Shown here piece by piece: positions 42,983 through 52,374 of a DNA stretch of 64,000 bases. The position numbers and the translations under genes were made by a program. How positions within the stretch are numbered: the first letter of the stretch is position 1; every line of letters starts with the position of its first letter. The stretch comes from Curtobacterium sp. 458 (GTDB lineage Bacteria > Actinomycetota > Actinomycetes > Actinomycetales > Microbacteriaceae): positions 2,617,830 to 2,681,829 of the forward strand of contig NZ_CP129104.1 of assembly GCF_030406605.1 (NCBI RefSeq). Reading direction: 5' to 3'. The notes under the pieces were generated by a model. The model did no database searches and was not told where the DNA came from. It was given only the letters and a program-made list of their open reading frames with translations.

Positions 42983-43612
42983 GTGTCTACCAAGTCACGT
43001 ACCCGTAGCAAGACCCGCCTCTCCCGCGCGCTCGGCATCCCGCTGACGCCGAAGGCGGCCCGTTACCTCGAGAAGCGCCCCTACGGCCCCGGTGAGCACG
43101 GCCGTACCCGCCGTCGCGCGGACAGCGACTACGCCGTCCGTCTCCGTGAGAAGCAGCGTCTGCGCGCCCAGTACGGCATCCGCGAGAAGCAGCTCCGCAT
43201 CGTCTTCGAAGAGGCCCGCAAGACGAAGGGCCTGACCGGTGAGAACCTGGTCGAGCTCCTCGAGCAGCGCCTCGACGCCCTCGTGCTGCGTGCCGGCTTC
43301 GCCCGCACCACCGCGCAGGCCCGTCAGCTGATCGTGCACCGTCACATCCTCGTCGACGGCAAGCTCGTCGACCGTCCGTCCTTCCGCGTGAAGGAGGGGC
43401 AGCTCATCCACGTGAAGCAGCGCTCCGAGTCCCTCGAGCCGTTCCAGGTCGCCGCCGCCGGTGGGCACCAGGAAGTCCTGCCGAAGGTCCCGGGCTACCT
43501 CGAGGTCGAGATCGACAAGCTCCAGGCCCGCCTCGTGCGTCGCCCGAAGCGCGCCGAGGTCCCCGTGACCTGTGAAGTGCAGCTCGTCGTCGAGTACTAC
43601 GCAGCGCGCTGA
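42983..43612 (+). CDS. rpsD: 30S ribosomal protein S4
   Basis: Primary 16S rRNA-binding protein of the 30S body; 209 residues. The N-terminal part (RLSRALGIPLTPKAARYLEKRPYGPGEHG) is the zinc-free actinobacterial form, and the S4 RNA-binding domain is seen as RLDALVLRAGFARTTAQARQ, LIVHRHILVDGKLVDRPS. It is a lone rpsD, away from the rpsM-rpsK-rpoA operon, which is common in this group. Start GTG 42983 has AAAAGGA upstream. Confidence 0.98.
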   Translation: MSTKSRTRSKTRLSRALGIPLTPKAARYLEKRPYGPGEHGRTRRRADSDYAVRLREKQRLRAQYGIREKQLRIVFEEARKTKGLTGENLVELLEQRLDALVLRAGFARTTAQARQLIVHRHILVDGKLVDRPSFRVKEGQLIHVKQRSESLEPFQVAAAGGHQEVLPKVPGYLEVEIDKLQARLVRRPKRAEVPVTCEVQLVVEYYAAR

Positions 43613-43628
43613 TCGCCTGATCACCCAC

Positions 43629-43667
43629 GAACGGCGGGTCGTCCTCTCAGAGGGCGGCCCGCCGTTC
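43629..43667 (+). terminator. Strong terminator after rpsD
   Basis: An 18-bp stem with two G-T pairs and a 3-base TCA loop, beginning 17 bases after the rpsD stop. It is the most stable simple hairpin of the window outside the palindromes. Confidence 0.75.
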
Positions 43668-43738
43668 CGTGTTCCCGCTCAGCACCGCCACTAAGCTTGT
43701 CGGGCGTGCACACCACGCACGCGAGAGGGAGAGGCACC

Positions 43739-43921
43739 GTGAAGCAGCTGTTCTTCGTCGCCGTCGGCGTCGTCATCGGGTTCGTCGTCGCGCACCAGGT
43801 CGCGAACACGCCCGCCGGCGCGCGCTTCTTCGCCGACGTGGACGCGCGGACGAAGGCCTTCGCGGACGCCGTGGCCGACGGGTACAAGTCCCGCGACGCC
43901 GAGCTCCGCACCGACGTCTGA
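43739..43921 (+). CDS. Small single-pass membrane protein
   Basis: A 60-residue protein with one N-terminal membrane segment (LFFVAVGVVIGFVVAHQVA) and a charged tail that resembles an amphipathic helix (ARTKAFADAVADGYKSRDAE). No family recognised. GTG 43739 has a purine-rich GAGGGAGAGG upstream; GTG 43706, close behind the -10 box TAAGCT (43692-43697), is an alternative. It sits between rpsD and alaS. Confidence 0.75.
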   Translation: MKQLFFVAVGVVIGFVVAHQVANTPAGARFFADVDARTKAFADAVADGYKSRDAELRTDV

Positions 43922-43983
43922 GCGCGGTCACCGACCGACGCACGTCCTCCTCGCACGCACTCGACCTGAAACCAGGAAGCACC

Positions 43984-46641
43984 ATGCAGACCGCAGAGAT
44001 CCGCCGCCGTTGGCTCCAGTTCTTCGGCGACCGCGGGCACACCGTCGTCCCGTCCGCGTCGCTCGTCTCGGACGACCCGTCGCTCCTGTTCACGGTGGCC
44101 GGCATGGTCCCGTTCATCCCGTACCTCACCGGGCTCGTCCCGGCGCCGTACCCGCGGGCGACGAGCGTGCAGAAGTGCATCCGCACGAACGACATCGAAG
44201 AGGTCGGCAAGACCCCGCGCCACGGCACGTTCTTCCAGATGAACGGCAACTTCTCGTTCGGCGACTACTTCAAGGAGCAGGCGATCCAGTACGCCTGGGA
44301 ACTCCTGACGACGCCGGAGTCCGACGGCGGCCTCGGCTTCTCGCCCGACGACCTGTGGGTCACGGTGTACGAGGACGACGACGAGGCGATCGCGTTCTGG
44401 AAGCGGCACTCGTCCCTGCCCGACGAGCGGATCCAGCGGCTCGGCAAGGACACCAACTACTGGTCGACCGGGCAGCCCGGTCCGGCCGGCCCGTGCTCGG
44501 AGATCTTCTTCGACCGCGGCCCGGCGTACGGCATCGACGGCGGCCCGGCGACGGACGACGACCGCTACGTCGAGATCTGGAACCTCGTCTTCATGCAGTA
44601 CCAGATCGCCGACGTGCGGTCGAAGTACGACTTCGAGATCACCGGTGAACTGCCGAACAAGAACATCGACACCGGCATGGGCCTGGAGCGCGTCGCGTTC
44701 ATCAAGCAGGGCGTCGACAACATGTACGAGATCGACCAGGTGCGCCCGGTCCTCGACAAGGCGGCGGAGGTCTCCGGCCGCCGGTACGGCGCCGTGCACG
44801 AGGACGACGTCCGGATGCGCGTCATCGCCGACCACGTCCGCTCGGCGCTCATGCTCATCGCCGACGGTGTCTCGCCGTCGAACGAGGGGCGCGGCTACAT
44901 CCTCCGTCGCCTCCTCCGCCGCACGGTGCGCGCCATGCGGCTCCTCGGCGTCGAGGGCGCGACGTTCCCGCAGCTCTTCCCGGCGTCGCGCGACGCGATG
45001 CAGGACGCCTACCCGGAGGTCGCGTCCGACTACGACCGCATCGCCCGCATCGCCTACGCGGAGGAGGAGACCTTCCTCCGCACGCTGGCGCAGGGCACGA
45101 CGATCCTCGACGTGGCGGTCGAACGTGCGAAGGCGGACGGCAAGCCCGCGATCGGCGGCGACACCGCGTTCCTGCTGCACGACACGTTCGGCTTCCCGAT
45201 CGACCTGACGCTCGAGATGGCCGAGGAGGCCGGGGTCGACGTCGACCGTGGCGCCTTCGACACCCTGATGTCCGAGCAGCGTGCCCGTGCGAAGGCGGAC
45301 GCGAAGAGCAAGAAGACCGCCCTGGCGGACCTCAGCGTCTACAGCGCGTTCCGGGCCAAGGGCGAGACGACGTTCCTCGGGTACGACGCGCTCGAGGCCG
45401 AGACCTCCGTCCTGGGCATCATCGTCGACGGCGTCAGCGTGGACCGTGCGGTCGCGGGCGACATCGCCGAGGTCGTCCTCGGCGAGACCTCGCTGTACGC
45501 GGAGTCCGGCGGTCAGGACGCCGACCAGGGCTCGATCATCGGCAACGGCTTCGACCTCGAGGTCCTCGACGTCCAGCGCCCGGTGACCGGGCTCTGGAGC
45601 CACACCGTGCAGGTCCGCTCGGGCGAGGTCGGTGTCGGCGACGCCGCCACGACCGTGGTCGACGCGGAGTACCGCCGCGGTGCGACCCAGGCCCACTCCG
45701 CGACGCACCTCGTGAACGCGGCGCTGCGGGACATCCTCGGCCCGGAGGCGCTGCAGGCCGGCTCGTACAACAAGTCCGGCTACATGCGTCTCGACTTCTC
45801 CTGGTCGCAGCCGGTGTCGCTCGAGACGCGCTCCGAGATCGAGGACGTCGTGAACAACGCGATCCGCTCGGACCTCGAGGTCTCGACGCGCGTGCTCCCG
45901 CTGGCCGAGGCGAAGGAACTCGGTGCGCAGGCGCTGTTCGGCGAGAAGTACGGCGCCGAGGTCCGCATGGTCGACATCGGCGGCCCGTGGTCGCGCGAGC
46001 TCTGCGGTGGCACCCACGTGGCGTCGAGCGCGCAGGTCGGACTCGTCAACCTCGTGGGGGAGTCGAGCGTCGGTTCGACGAACCGCCGCGTCGAGGCCCT
46101 CGTCGGACTCGAGGGCTTCCGTGACCTCGCGGTCGAGCGGACGATCGTGTCCCAGCTGTCGAGCGCGCTCAAGGCCCCGCGAGAGGACCTCCCGACGCGC
46201 ATCCAGTCCCTCATGGACGACCTGAAGACCGCGCAGAAGCGGATCGCCGAGTTCGAGTCGGCGAACCTGCAGCAGCGCGTGCCGGCGATCGCGCGGACGG
46301 CGTCGACCGTCGGCGCCACGACCGTCGTGGCGGAGAAAGTCGACGGTGTCCAGTCGGGCGACGACCTCCGGTCCCTCGCGACCGGGGTCCGTGCGCAGCT
46401 CGGCGACGGTGCGGCCGTCGTCGTGCTCGGCGCCGTCGTGAACGAGAAGCCGGTGGTCATCGTCGCGACGAACGACGCGGCACGCGCCGCGGGCGTCCAG
46501 GCCGGCCCGCTCGCCAAGGAGGCCGCCGGCGTCCTCGGCGGCGGAGGCGGCGGCAAGCCCGACCTCGCCCAGGGCGGCGGCACGGACGCGGCGGCGCTGC
46601 CCGCGGCGCTCCGAGCCGTGACCGCCCGCCTGGCTGGCTGA
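43984..46641 (+). CDS. alaS: Alanyl-tRNA synthetase
   Basis: Charges tRNA-Ala and edits misacylated serine and glycine; 885 residues, full length. The catalytic domain has RTNDIEEVGKTPRHGTFFQM and GNFSFGDYFK; the editing domain has the zinc ligands SATHLVNAALRDILG and CGGTHVASS; the C-Ala domain closes with the glycine-rich GGGGGGKPDLAQGGG. ATG 43984 lies 62 bases after the small membrane-protein gene and is preceded by AGGAAGC. ruvX follows after two bases. Confidence 0.98.
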   Translation: MQTAEIRRRWLQFFGDRGHTVVPSASLVSDDPSLLFTVAGMVPFIPYLTGLVPAPYPRATSVQKCIRTNDIEEVGKTPRHGTFFQMNGNFSFGDYFKEQAIQYAWELLTTPESDGGLGFSPDDLWVTVYEDDDEAIAFWKRHSSLPDERIQRLGKDTNYWSTGQPGPAGPCSEIFFDRGPAYGIDGGPATDDDRYVEIWNLVFMQYQIADVRSKYDFEITGELPNKNIDTGMGLERVAFIKQGVDNMYEIDQVRPVLDKAAEVSGRRYGAVHEDDVRMRVIADHVRSALMLIADGVSPSNEGRGYILRRLLRRTVRAMRLLGVEGATFPQLFPASRDAMQDAYPEVASDYDRIARIAYAEEETFLRTLAQGTTILDVAVERAKADGKPAIGGDTAFLLHDTFGFPIDLTLEMAEEAGVDVDRGAFDTLMSEQRARAKADAKSKKTALADLSVYSAFRAKGETTFLGYDALEAETSVLGIIVDGVSVDRAVAGDIAEVVLGETSLYAESGGQDADQGSIIGNGFDLEVLDVQRPVTGLWSHTVQVRSGEVGVGDAATTVVDAEYRRGATQAHSATHLVNAALRDILGPEALQAGSYNKSGYMRLDFSWSQPVSLETRSEIEDVVNNAIRSDLEVSTRVLPLAEAKELGAQALFGEKYGAEVRMVDIGGPWSRELCGGTHVASSAQVGLVNLVGESSVGSTNRRVEALVGLEGFRDLAVERTIVSQLSSALKAPREDLPTRIQSLMDDLKTAQKRIAEFESANLQQRVPAIARTASTVGATTVVAEKVDGVQSGDDLRSLATGVRAQLGDGAAVVVLGAVVNEKPVVIVATNDAARAAGVQAGPLAKEAAGVLGGGGGGKPDLAQGGGTDAAALPAALRAVTARLAG

Positions 46642-46643
46642 GC

Positions 46644-47093
46644 GTGGCGATCCGGTCCGGGCGACGGCTCGGCATCGACGTCGGCCGTGCCCGGATCGGG
46701 GTCGCCGTGTGCGACCGCGACGGGCTGCTCGCGACGCCGGTCGAGACCGTCCGCCGCGACGACAAGACCGACCTCGGGCGGATCCTCGCGATCGCGGACG
46801 AGTACGACGTCCTCGAGGTGGTCGTCGGGCTGCCGCTGTCGATGTCCGGCGGAGACACTCCGTCGACCGAGGACGCGCGGGTGTTCGCCGCCCGGATCGC
46901 CGAGCACCGTCCGGTCCGGCTCGTGGACGAGCGGCTGTCGACCGTCACGGCACAGCGCGGCCTGCACCAGGCCGGGCGGAACACGAAGAAGTCCCGCGCC
47001 GTGATCGACCAAGCGGCCGCTGTTATCATTCTGCAACACGCGCTCGACCACGAGCGTGCGTCCGGCGCCCCACCAGGGGCCGAGCTCCCCTGA
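46644..47093 (+). CDS. ruvX: Holliday junction resolvase-like protein RuvX/YqgF
   Basis: RNase H-fold nuclease of 149 residues, linked to 16S rRNA 5'-end maturation and to Holliday junction resolution. The acidic residues are in GIDVGRARIGVAVCD, VVVGLPLSMSG and the final IDQAAAVIILQ; the VDERLSTVTA motif is also typical. GTG 46644 is two bases after the alaS stop, so translation is coupled. Confidence 0.95.
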   Translation: MAIRSGRRLGIDVGRARIGVAVCDRDGLLATPVETVRRDDKTDLGRILAIADEYDVLEVVVGLPLSMSGGDTPSTEDARVFAARIAEHRPVRLVDERLSTVTAQRGLHQAGRNTKKSRAVIDQAAAVIILQHALDHERASGAPPGAELP

Positions 47094-47184
47094 CGGACGA
47101 GCCCAGCGATGAGCGGGTTCCGACGGACCGCTGCCGATCGCGGTGTCCCAGGTGGAGTCCCCGAACGAGAGACCAGAGGATCCG

Positions 47185-48729
47185 TTGGCAGACGACCTGG
47201 ACTGGAACGCGATCATCTCGCCCGCCGGTGACGGCGGGCGGCGACGACCCGGCGACGACGCCGCGTCGGACGACGATCGCCCGCTGTCACGCCGAGAGGC
47301 GCGCGCACGAGAGGCCGAACGCGCCGCAGCCGCGGAGCAGCAGCACGCGGACGCCGGCCCCGACGGGCAGCGTGGCGACCAGCAGCGTGGGGGTGCCCAG
47401 CCCGTCGACGAGCAGCGCCTGGACGCCGATCCCGTCGACGACCAGTCTCCGCCGGTCACGCGACGTGACCGTGACCGTCCGGTGTCGCCGGCCGACGCAC
47501 CCGTCGCGACCAGCGCCGACGAGCTGCACCCCGAGGTGACCGCCCTGCTCACCGGTGAGCACGTCGTGCCGCAGGACGAGGTGGCACGAGCCACGGCAGC
47601 AGGAGCCGGCGAGGGGCGTGGCGGGGGAGGCCGTGCCTCCAGACCGGGTCGCGAACCGCGACCACCGCGCCGCCGCGGACCGCTCATCGCAGGGATCGTG
47701 ATCGTGGCGATCGTCCTCGCCGGCGGGGTCGCCGGGTACGGGTTCATCGCGCCGAAGATCCAGCAGGTCGTCGCCGCCGTCACCGGAGCGCAGGAGTCGG
47801 ACGACTACAGCGGCGACGGGACCGGCAAGGTCACCATCACCATCCGACAGGGTGACATCGGCGAGGACGTCGCGAAGACCCTCCAGCGCAGCGACGTCGT
47901 GAAGAGCTCGAAGGTCTTCTACAAGCTCCTGCTGCAGTCGCCCGAGGTGCAGTTCCAGCCCGGCTCGTACACCCTGAAGAAGGAGATGAGCTCGAAGGCG
48001 GCCCTCGCGGCGCTGCAGGACCCGTCGAACGCCGTGAAGGCGTCGATCGTCATCCCCGAGGGCACGGCGCTGAAGGACATCGAGGCAGGCATGGTCTCGA
48101 AGGCCGGTCTCACCGAGGCCGAGGTCTCGGCCGCCGCGAAGGACGTCTCCGCTTACGGGCTCCCGGCGAACGCGAAGACCCTCGAGGGGTGGCTCTTCCC
48201 GGCGACCTACCCGATCAACCCGGGGTGGACCGCGAAGCAGTACTTCCAGTCCATGGTCGACACCATGAAGGAACACCTGGCGTCCGCAGGCGTGGCCGAG
48301 GGCGACCAGGAGCGCGTGATCGTCTTCGCGTCGCTCGTGCAGAAGGAGGCCGGCCTCGCGGCGGACTACCCGAAGGTCGCGCGGGTCTTCCAGAACCGGC
48401 TCGACATCGACATGCCGCTGCAGTCCGACGCCACCGTCGCGTACGGGACCGGGAACACGCACCGCGTGACCACGACCGACGCCGAGCGGGACGACGCCTC
48501 GAACGAGTACAACACCTACGTGCACAAGGGGCTGCCGCCGGCACCGATCTCGAACCCGGGCGACATCGCGATCAAGGCCGTGACGAACATGGCGCAGGGC
48601 AAGTGGCTGTACTTCGTGACGGTGAACCTCGAGACCGGCGAGACGGTGTTCTCGGACACCTACGCCGAGCACCAGGTCGCGGTGGCGAAGTTCCAGGCGT
48701 GGCTGCGGGCGCACCCCGACTACCAGTAG
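47185..48729 (+). CDS. mltG: Endolytic peptidoglycan transglycosylase MltG
   Basis: Membrane-bound YceG/MltG family protein that cuts nascent glycan strands and sets their length; about 514 residues from the TTG at 47185. A hydrophilic N-terminus of about 160 residues (acidic, arginine-rich) precedes one membrane segment (LIAGIVIVAIVLAGGVAGYG) and the outer domain with the LysM-like part and the catalytic glutamate in LVQKEAG (about residue 388), plus the NRLDIDMPLQSDATV motif. TTG 47185 has AGAGGA at 47175-47180; GTG 47143 and 47152 are in frame upstream but have no ribosome binding site. aroE, often next in this gene order, is not present. Confidence 0.9.
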   Translation: MADDLDWNAIISPAGDGGRRRPGDDAASDDDRPLSRREARAREAERAAAAEQQHADAGPDGQRGDQQRGGAQPVDEQRLDADPVDDQSPPVTRRDRDRPVSPADAPVATSADELHPEVTALLTGEHVVPQDEVARATAAGAGEGRGGGGRASRPGREPRPPRRRGPLIAGIVIVAIVLAGGVAGYGFIAPKIQQVVAAVTGAQESDDYSGDGTGKVTITIRQGDIGEDVAKTLQRSDVVKSSKVFYKLLLQSPEVQFQPGSYTLKKEMSSKAALAALQDPSNAVKASIVIPEGTALKDIEAGMVSKAGLTEAEVSAAAKDVSAYGLPANAKTLEGWLFPATYPINPGWTAKQYFQSMVDTMKEHLASAGVAEGDQERVIVFASLVQKEAGLAADYPKVARVFQNRLDIDMPLQSDATVAYGTGNTHRVTTTDAERDDASNEYNTYVHKGLPPAPISNPGDIAIKAVTNMAQGKWLYFVTVNLETGETVFSDTYAEHQVAVAKFQAWLRAHPDYQ

Positions 48730-48758
48730 GCCCGGCGTCGCACACGACCCCGCTGTGG

Positions 48759-48764
48759 GAGAAT
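48759..48764 (+). promoter_or_regulatory. Leaderless -10 box for aroC
   Basis: GAGAAT ends seven bases before the ATG at 48772; the first base departs from consensus. Confidence 0.4.
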
Positions 48765-48771
48765 TGGCACC

Positions 48772-49992
48772 ATGCTTCGTTGGTTGACTGCTGGTGAGTC
48801 CCACGGACCCGAACTGATCGCGATGCTCGAGGGTCTGCCCGCGGGTGTCCCGGTGTCGTTCGAGTCCATTCGTACCGACCTCGCGCGCCGCAAGCTCGGG
48901 TACGGCCGGGGCTCCCGCATGAAGTTCGAGCAGGACGAGCTGCACGTGTCCGGCGGTGTGCGGCACGGCTACTCCCTCGGCAGCCCGATCGCGATCCGCA
49001 TCGGCAACACCGAGTGGCCGAAGTGGGTCGAGGTCATGAGCCCCGAGCCGATCGAGCAGACCGAGATGTCGCGTGGGCGCTCGGCGCCGCTGACCCGCCC
49101 GCGACCCGGTCACGCCGACCTCGTCGGGATGCAGAAGTACGGCTTCGACGAGGCCCGCCCGATCCTCGAACGCGCCTCCGCACGCGAGACCGCCGCCCGC
49201 GTGGCACTCGGCGCCGTCGCGAAGTCCTTCCTCGCCGAGCTCGGCATGCGATCGGTGGCGCACACGCTCCAGGTCGGGACCGTCCGTGTCCCGGACGGCA
49301 CGGCCCTGCCGCTCCCCGACGACGTCGACCGTCTCGACGATGACCAGCTGCGCTGCTTCGACGCGGAGACCTCGGCGCGGATGGTCACCGAGGTCGAAGC
49401 CGCGAAGAAGGACGGCGACACCCTCGGCGGCGTCGTCGAGGTCCTCTTCTACGGCGTGCCGCCTGGGCTCGGGTCGCACGTGCAGTGGGACCGACGACTC
49501 GACGCCCGTCTCGCCGCAGCGATCATGGGCATCCAGGCGATCAAGGGGGTCGAGGTCGGCGACGGCTTCGCGACCGCCGGTCGCCGCGGCTCCGAGGCCC
49601 ACGACGAGCTCTACCGCGAGGACGGCGAGATCGTCCGGACCACCGACCGTGCCGGCGGCACCGAGGGCGGCATGTCCACGGGGACCGTGCTGCGGGTCCG
49701 CGCCGGCATGAAGCCGATCGCGACCGTGCCGCACGCGCTGCACACCATCGACGTCACGACGGGGGAGGACGCCTCCGCGCACCACCAGCGTTCCGACGTC
49801 TGCGCCGTCCCCGCTTCGGGCGTCGTCGCCGAGGCGATGGTCGCGCTCGTCCTCGCCGACGCGGTCCTCGAGAAGTTCGGCGGCGACAGCGTGGCGGAGA
49901 CGAAGCGGAACCTCGACGCGTACCTCGCGTCGATCCCCGAGACGCTCCGTTCCCGTCGTACCGAGTCGGCGGACACCACACCCGTCCTGTGA
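48772..49992 (+). CDS. aroC: Chorismate synthase
   Basis: Last step of the shikimate pathway, FMNH2-dependent elimination giving chorismate; 406 residues. The signatures [43 protein letters not shown] and [19 protein letters not shown] are intact, and the C-terminus keeps [18 protein letters not shown]. aroK overlaps it by four bases (GTGA). Confidence 0.97.
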   Translation: MLRWLTAGESHGPELIAMLEGLPAGVPVSFESIRTDLARRKLGYGRGSRMKFEQDELHVSGGVRHGYSLGSPIAIRIGNTEWPKWVEVMSPEPIEQTEMSRGRSAPLTRPRPGHADLVGMQKYGFDEARPILERASARETAARVALGAVAKSFLAELGMRSVAHTLQVGTVRVPDGTALPLPDDVDRLDDDQLRCFDAETSARMVTEVEAAKKDGDTLGGVVEVLFYGVPPGLGSHVQWDRRLDARLAAAIMGIQAIKGVEVGDGFATAGRRGSEAHDELYREDGEIVRTTDRAGGTEGGMSTGTVLRVRAGMKPIATVPHALHTIDVTTGEDASAHHQRSDVCAVPASGVVAEAMVALVLADAVLEKFGGDSVAETKRNLDAYLASIPETLRSRRTESADTTPVL

Positions 49993-50606
49993 GCGGCGGA
50001 CCGCGAGCCGGCGCGACACGCTCGGGTCGGCTCTCGGCGCCGGTGGTCGTCATCGGCCCGATGGGCGCGGGCAAGTCGACCGTGGGCAAGCGCGTCGCGA
50101 AGGCCCTCGACGTGCCGTTCACCGACACCGACCGGGTGATCGTCCGCGACCACGGCCCGATCCCGACGATCTTCGAGACGCGCGGCGAGCCTGCGTTCCG
50201 TGAGCTCGAGGCCGCCGCCGTCCGCGACGCCGTCACCAGCGGTGGGGTGGTCGCCGTCGGGGGCGGGGCCGTGACGCACGCGGCCACCCGCGAGGCGCTC
50301 GCAGGGGCACGGATCGTGCTCCTCACGGTGTCGCCCGAGGCGGTGGCCGACCGGATCGCCGGGAGCGACCGTCCGCTGCTCGCCCAGGGCGGGATCGACG
50401 CGTGGCAGACCATCATGGACGAGCGTGCCGCGACCTACGCCGAACTCGCTCACGTCGTCCTCGACACCTCGCGCCGGCCGATGTCCCACGTCGTGGCGGA
50501 CGTCGTCGCCTGGGTCCGCGATCACGAACAGCAGGCGGGTGCGACCGCACCAGGCGCGCCCGGCGCAGCAGCACCGCACACGAACGAACCAGGAGCGACC
50601 CCGTGA
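49989..50606 (+). CDS. aroK: Shikimate kinase
   Basis: Phosphorylates shikimate at O3; 205 residues. Walker A is [15 protein letters not shown], the shikimate-binding motifs FTDTDRVI and GEPAFRELE are intact, and GGGAVTH and the lid SDRPLL are visible. A poorly conserved C-terminal alanine/glycine tail of about 30 residues reaches the next gene, and GTG 50603 of aroB overlaps its stop. Confidence 0.95.
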   Translation: MSGGPRAGATRSGRLSAPVVVIGPMGAGKSTVGKRVAKALDVPFTDTDRVIVRDHGPIPTIFETRGEPAFRELEAAAVRDAVTSGGVVAVGGGAVTHAATREALAGARIVLLTVSPEAVADRIAGSDRPLLAQGGIDAWQTIMDERAATYAELAHVVLDTSRRPMSHVVADVVAWVRDHEQQAGATAPGAPGAAAPHTNEPGATP

Positions 50607-51700
50607 CCGAAGCCGTCCTGCCCGAGGGCACCACCGAGATCCGCGTCGGCGGCGATGACGGCTACGTCGTCGCGGTCGGCAACGGGCTGCTCGCCTCCGT
50701 GCCCGCGCTGCTCGGCTCCAGGGTCGCGAAGGTCCTCATCGTGCACGCGCCGACGCTCGGCGCACGCGCGAACGACCTCCGCGCGCTGCTCGTCGACGCC
50801 GGGATCGAGGCACTCATCGCCGAGGTCCCCGACGCCGAGGGCGCGAAGCGCGTCGAGGTCGCGGCGTTCTGCTGGCAGATCATGGGGCAGTCGGACTTCA
50901 CGCGCACCGACGCCGTGATCGGGCTCGGCGGGGGAGCCGTCACCGACCTCGCCGGCTTCGTCGCCGCGACCTGGCTGCGCGGCGTGCCGTACATCGCGAT
51001 CCCGACGAGCGTGCTCGGCATGGTCGACGCGAGTGTGGGTGGCAAGACGGGGATCAACACCAACGAGGGCAAGAACCTCGTCGGCGCGTTCTTCGCACCG
51101 CGTGCGGTCGTCGCCGACCTCGACCTCGTCCGCTCCCTCCCGCGCAACGAGATCCTCACCGGGTTCGCCGAGATCGTGAAGGCCGGGTTCATCGCCGTCC
51201 CGGAGATCCTCGACGTGATCGAGGCCGACGTCGCGCGCGTGACAGACCCGACCACGCCGGAGTTCCGCCGTGTCGTCGAGCTGGCGATCGAGCTCAAGGC
51301 GCAGGTGGTCTCGGACGACTTCACCGAGCAGGGTCGGCGGGAGATCCTCAACTACGGGCACACGCTCGGCCACGCCATCGAGCACGCCGAGCGGTACCAG
51401 TGGCGGCACGGCGCAGCGGTGGCGGTCGGCATGGTCTTCGCCGCCGAGCTCGCGCGGCTCACCGGGCACCTCGACGACGCGACGGTCGATCGGCACCGCT
51501 CGATCCTGGAGTCGCTCGAACTGCCCACCTCGTACGGCATCGGACGCTGGGAGGGCCTGCTCGCGACGATGCGCCGCGACAAGAAGGCGCGCGCGGGCAT
51601 GCTGCGCTTCATCATCCTCGACGGGGTCGGCAAGCCGACGACGCTCGAGGGGCCGGAGGACCACCTGCTCTTCACTGCGTACCAGGAGGTCGGCGTCTAG
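50603..51700 (+). CDS. aroB: 3-dehydroquinate synthase
   Basis: NAD- and zinc-dependent cyclisation of DAHP to dehydroquinate; 365 residues. Motifs are IGLGGGAVTDLAGFVAATWLRG, PTSVLGMVDASVGGKTGIN, the zinc region FAEIVKAGFI and NYGHTLGHAIEH. The gene ends the aroC-aroK-aroB cluster; aroQ, which usually follows, is not here and instead two small minus-strand genes and a UbiB-like gene precede efp. Confidence 0.97.
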   Translation: MTEAVLPEGTTEIRVGGDDGYVVAVGNGLLASVPALLGSRVAKVLIVHAPTLGARANDLRALLVDAGIEALIAEVPDAEGAKRVEVAAFCWQIMGQSDFTRTDAVIGLGGGAVTDLAGFVAATWLRGVPYIAIPTSVLGMVDASVGGKTGINTNEGKNLVGAFFAPRAVVADLDLVRSLPRNEILTGFAEIVKAGFIAVPEILDVIEADVARVTDPTTPEFRRVVELAIELKAQVVSDDFTEQGRREILNYGHTLGHAIEHAERYQWRHGAAVAVGMVFAAELARLTGHLDDATVDRHRSILESLELPTSYGIGRWEGLLATMRRDKKARAGMLRFIILDGVGKPTTLEGPEDHLLFTAYQEVGV

Positions 51701-51725
51701 CCGGACGGCGAGTGCGTGGGCGGAC

Positions 51726-51905
51726 TCAGCGCAGGACGCGCCGGGTCCGCCGCCACCACCACTTCACCCGCATCGACACGGTGAGGACATTGGTGCGACG
51801 CCACTCCAGGTACTCCGGCACCGTGGCGCCGTTCTCGTACGCCCAGTACTCGTCGTCGTCACGATCGGGGTCCATCGCATCGGGCAGTGGCTTCAGGATG
51901 GGCAT
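51726..51905 (-). CDS. 59-residue protein with basic, tryptophan-rich tail
   Basis: A small protein that begins [20 protein letters not shown], has a tyrosine/glutamate-rich middle (WAYENGATVPEYLEWRR) and ends in the strongly basic MRVKWWWRRTRRVLR, which could bind membrane or nucleic acid. The ATG at 51905 overlaps the stop of the gene before it by one base (TGATG), and a good ribosome binding site GGAGGA lies upstream. This is the second member of a two-gene minus-strand operon. No known family is recognised. Confidence 0.7.
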   Translation of the reverse strand: MPILKPLPDAMDPDRDDDEYWAYENGATVPEYLEWRRTNVLTVSMRVKWWWRRTRRVLR

Positions 51906-52228
51906 CAGCGATCCTCCGCGGGGTCGTCGGTCCGGTCAGGAGAGCCGTCGTCCCGAACAGGCGTGCGAGCCACCCGGCGCAGCGCTCGCGTCGCGAGTTC
52001 ACGGTCTGGCCTGGACCACCACGCTACGTGCTCGAGTTGCCGGAGCACAGCGATCGAGATGTCGTACTCCGCCCGGGACTTGCGGTCGCCGATCGACCAG
52101 ACGAACCTCCGCCAGGCGTGGTCGCGGTTCGCCACCCTGCGCGACTGGAACGCGCCGAACCAACTGACGACGGCGGCGCAGATCGCGGCGACCGCGGCGA
52201 TGACCGCGCTGACGAGTGCTGTCTCCAT
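51905..52228 (-). CDS. 107-residue single-pass membrane protein
   Basis: The protein opens with a membrane segment ([22 protein letters not shown]) followed by a basic juxtamembrane part ([15 protein letters not shown]) and a helical cytoplasmic tail ([20 protein letters not shown]). The N-terminal anchor resembles that of small membrane proteins that sit beside a short basic partner, but no family is recognised. The ribosome binding site GGAGGA is ten bases before the ATG. It is the first gene of the minus-strand pair. Confidence 0.72.
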   Translation of the reverse strand: METALVSAVIAAVAAICAAVVSWFGAFQSRRVANRDHAWRRFVWSIGDRKSRAEYDISIAVLRQLEHVAWWSRPDRELATRALRRVARTPVRDDGSPDRTDDPAEDR

Positions 52229-52292
52229 GCCCCGATCCTCCGTCGCACGCGCCGGCCACGGACGCGACGCGAGCCGACCTGTGGAACGCGCG

Positions 52293-52308
52293 CCGTGCCT
52301 CCCGGCTG
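52293..52308. repeat. GGAGGC-family repeat, single arm
   Basis: CCGTGCCTCCCGGCTG is identical to the left arm of the inverted repeat after dxr. No matching right arm is close by. Confidence 0.5.
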
Positions 52309-52374
52309 TGCAGGGACCGTCCTCGTACCCGCACCGCACCTGCCGGACCCAGGCCACGGGAGCACACTGGGTCG

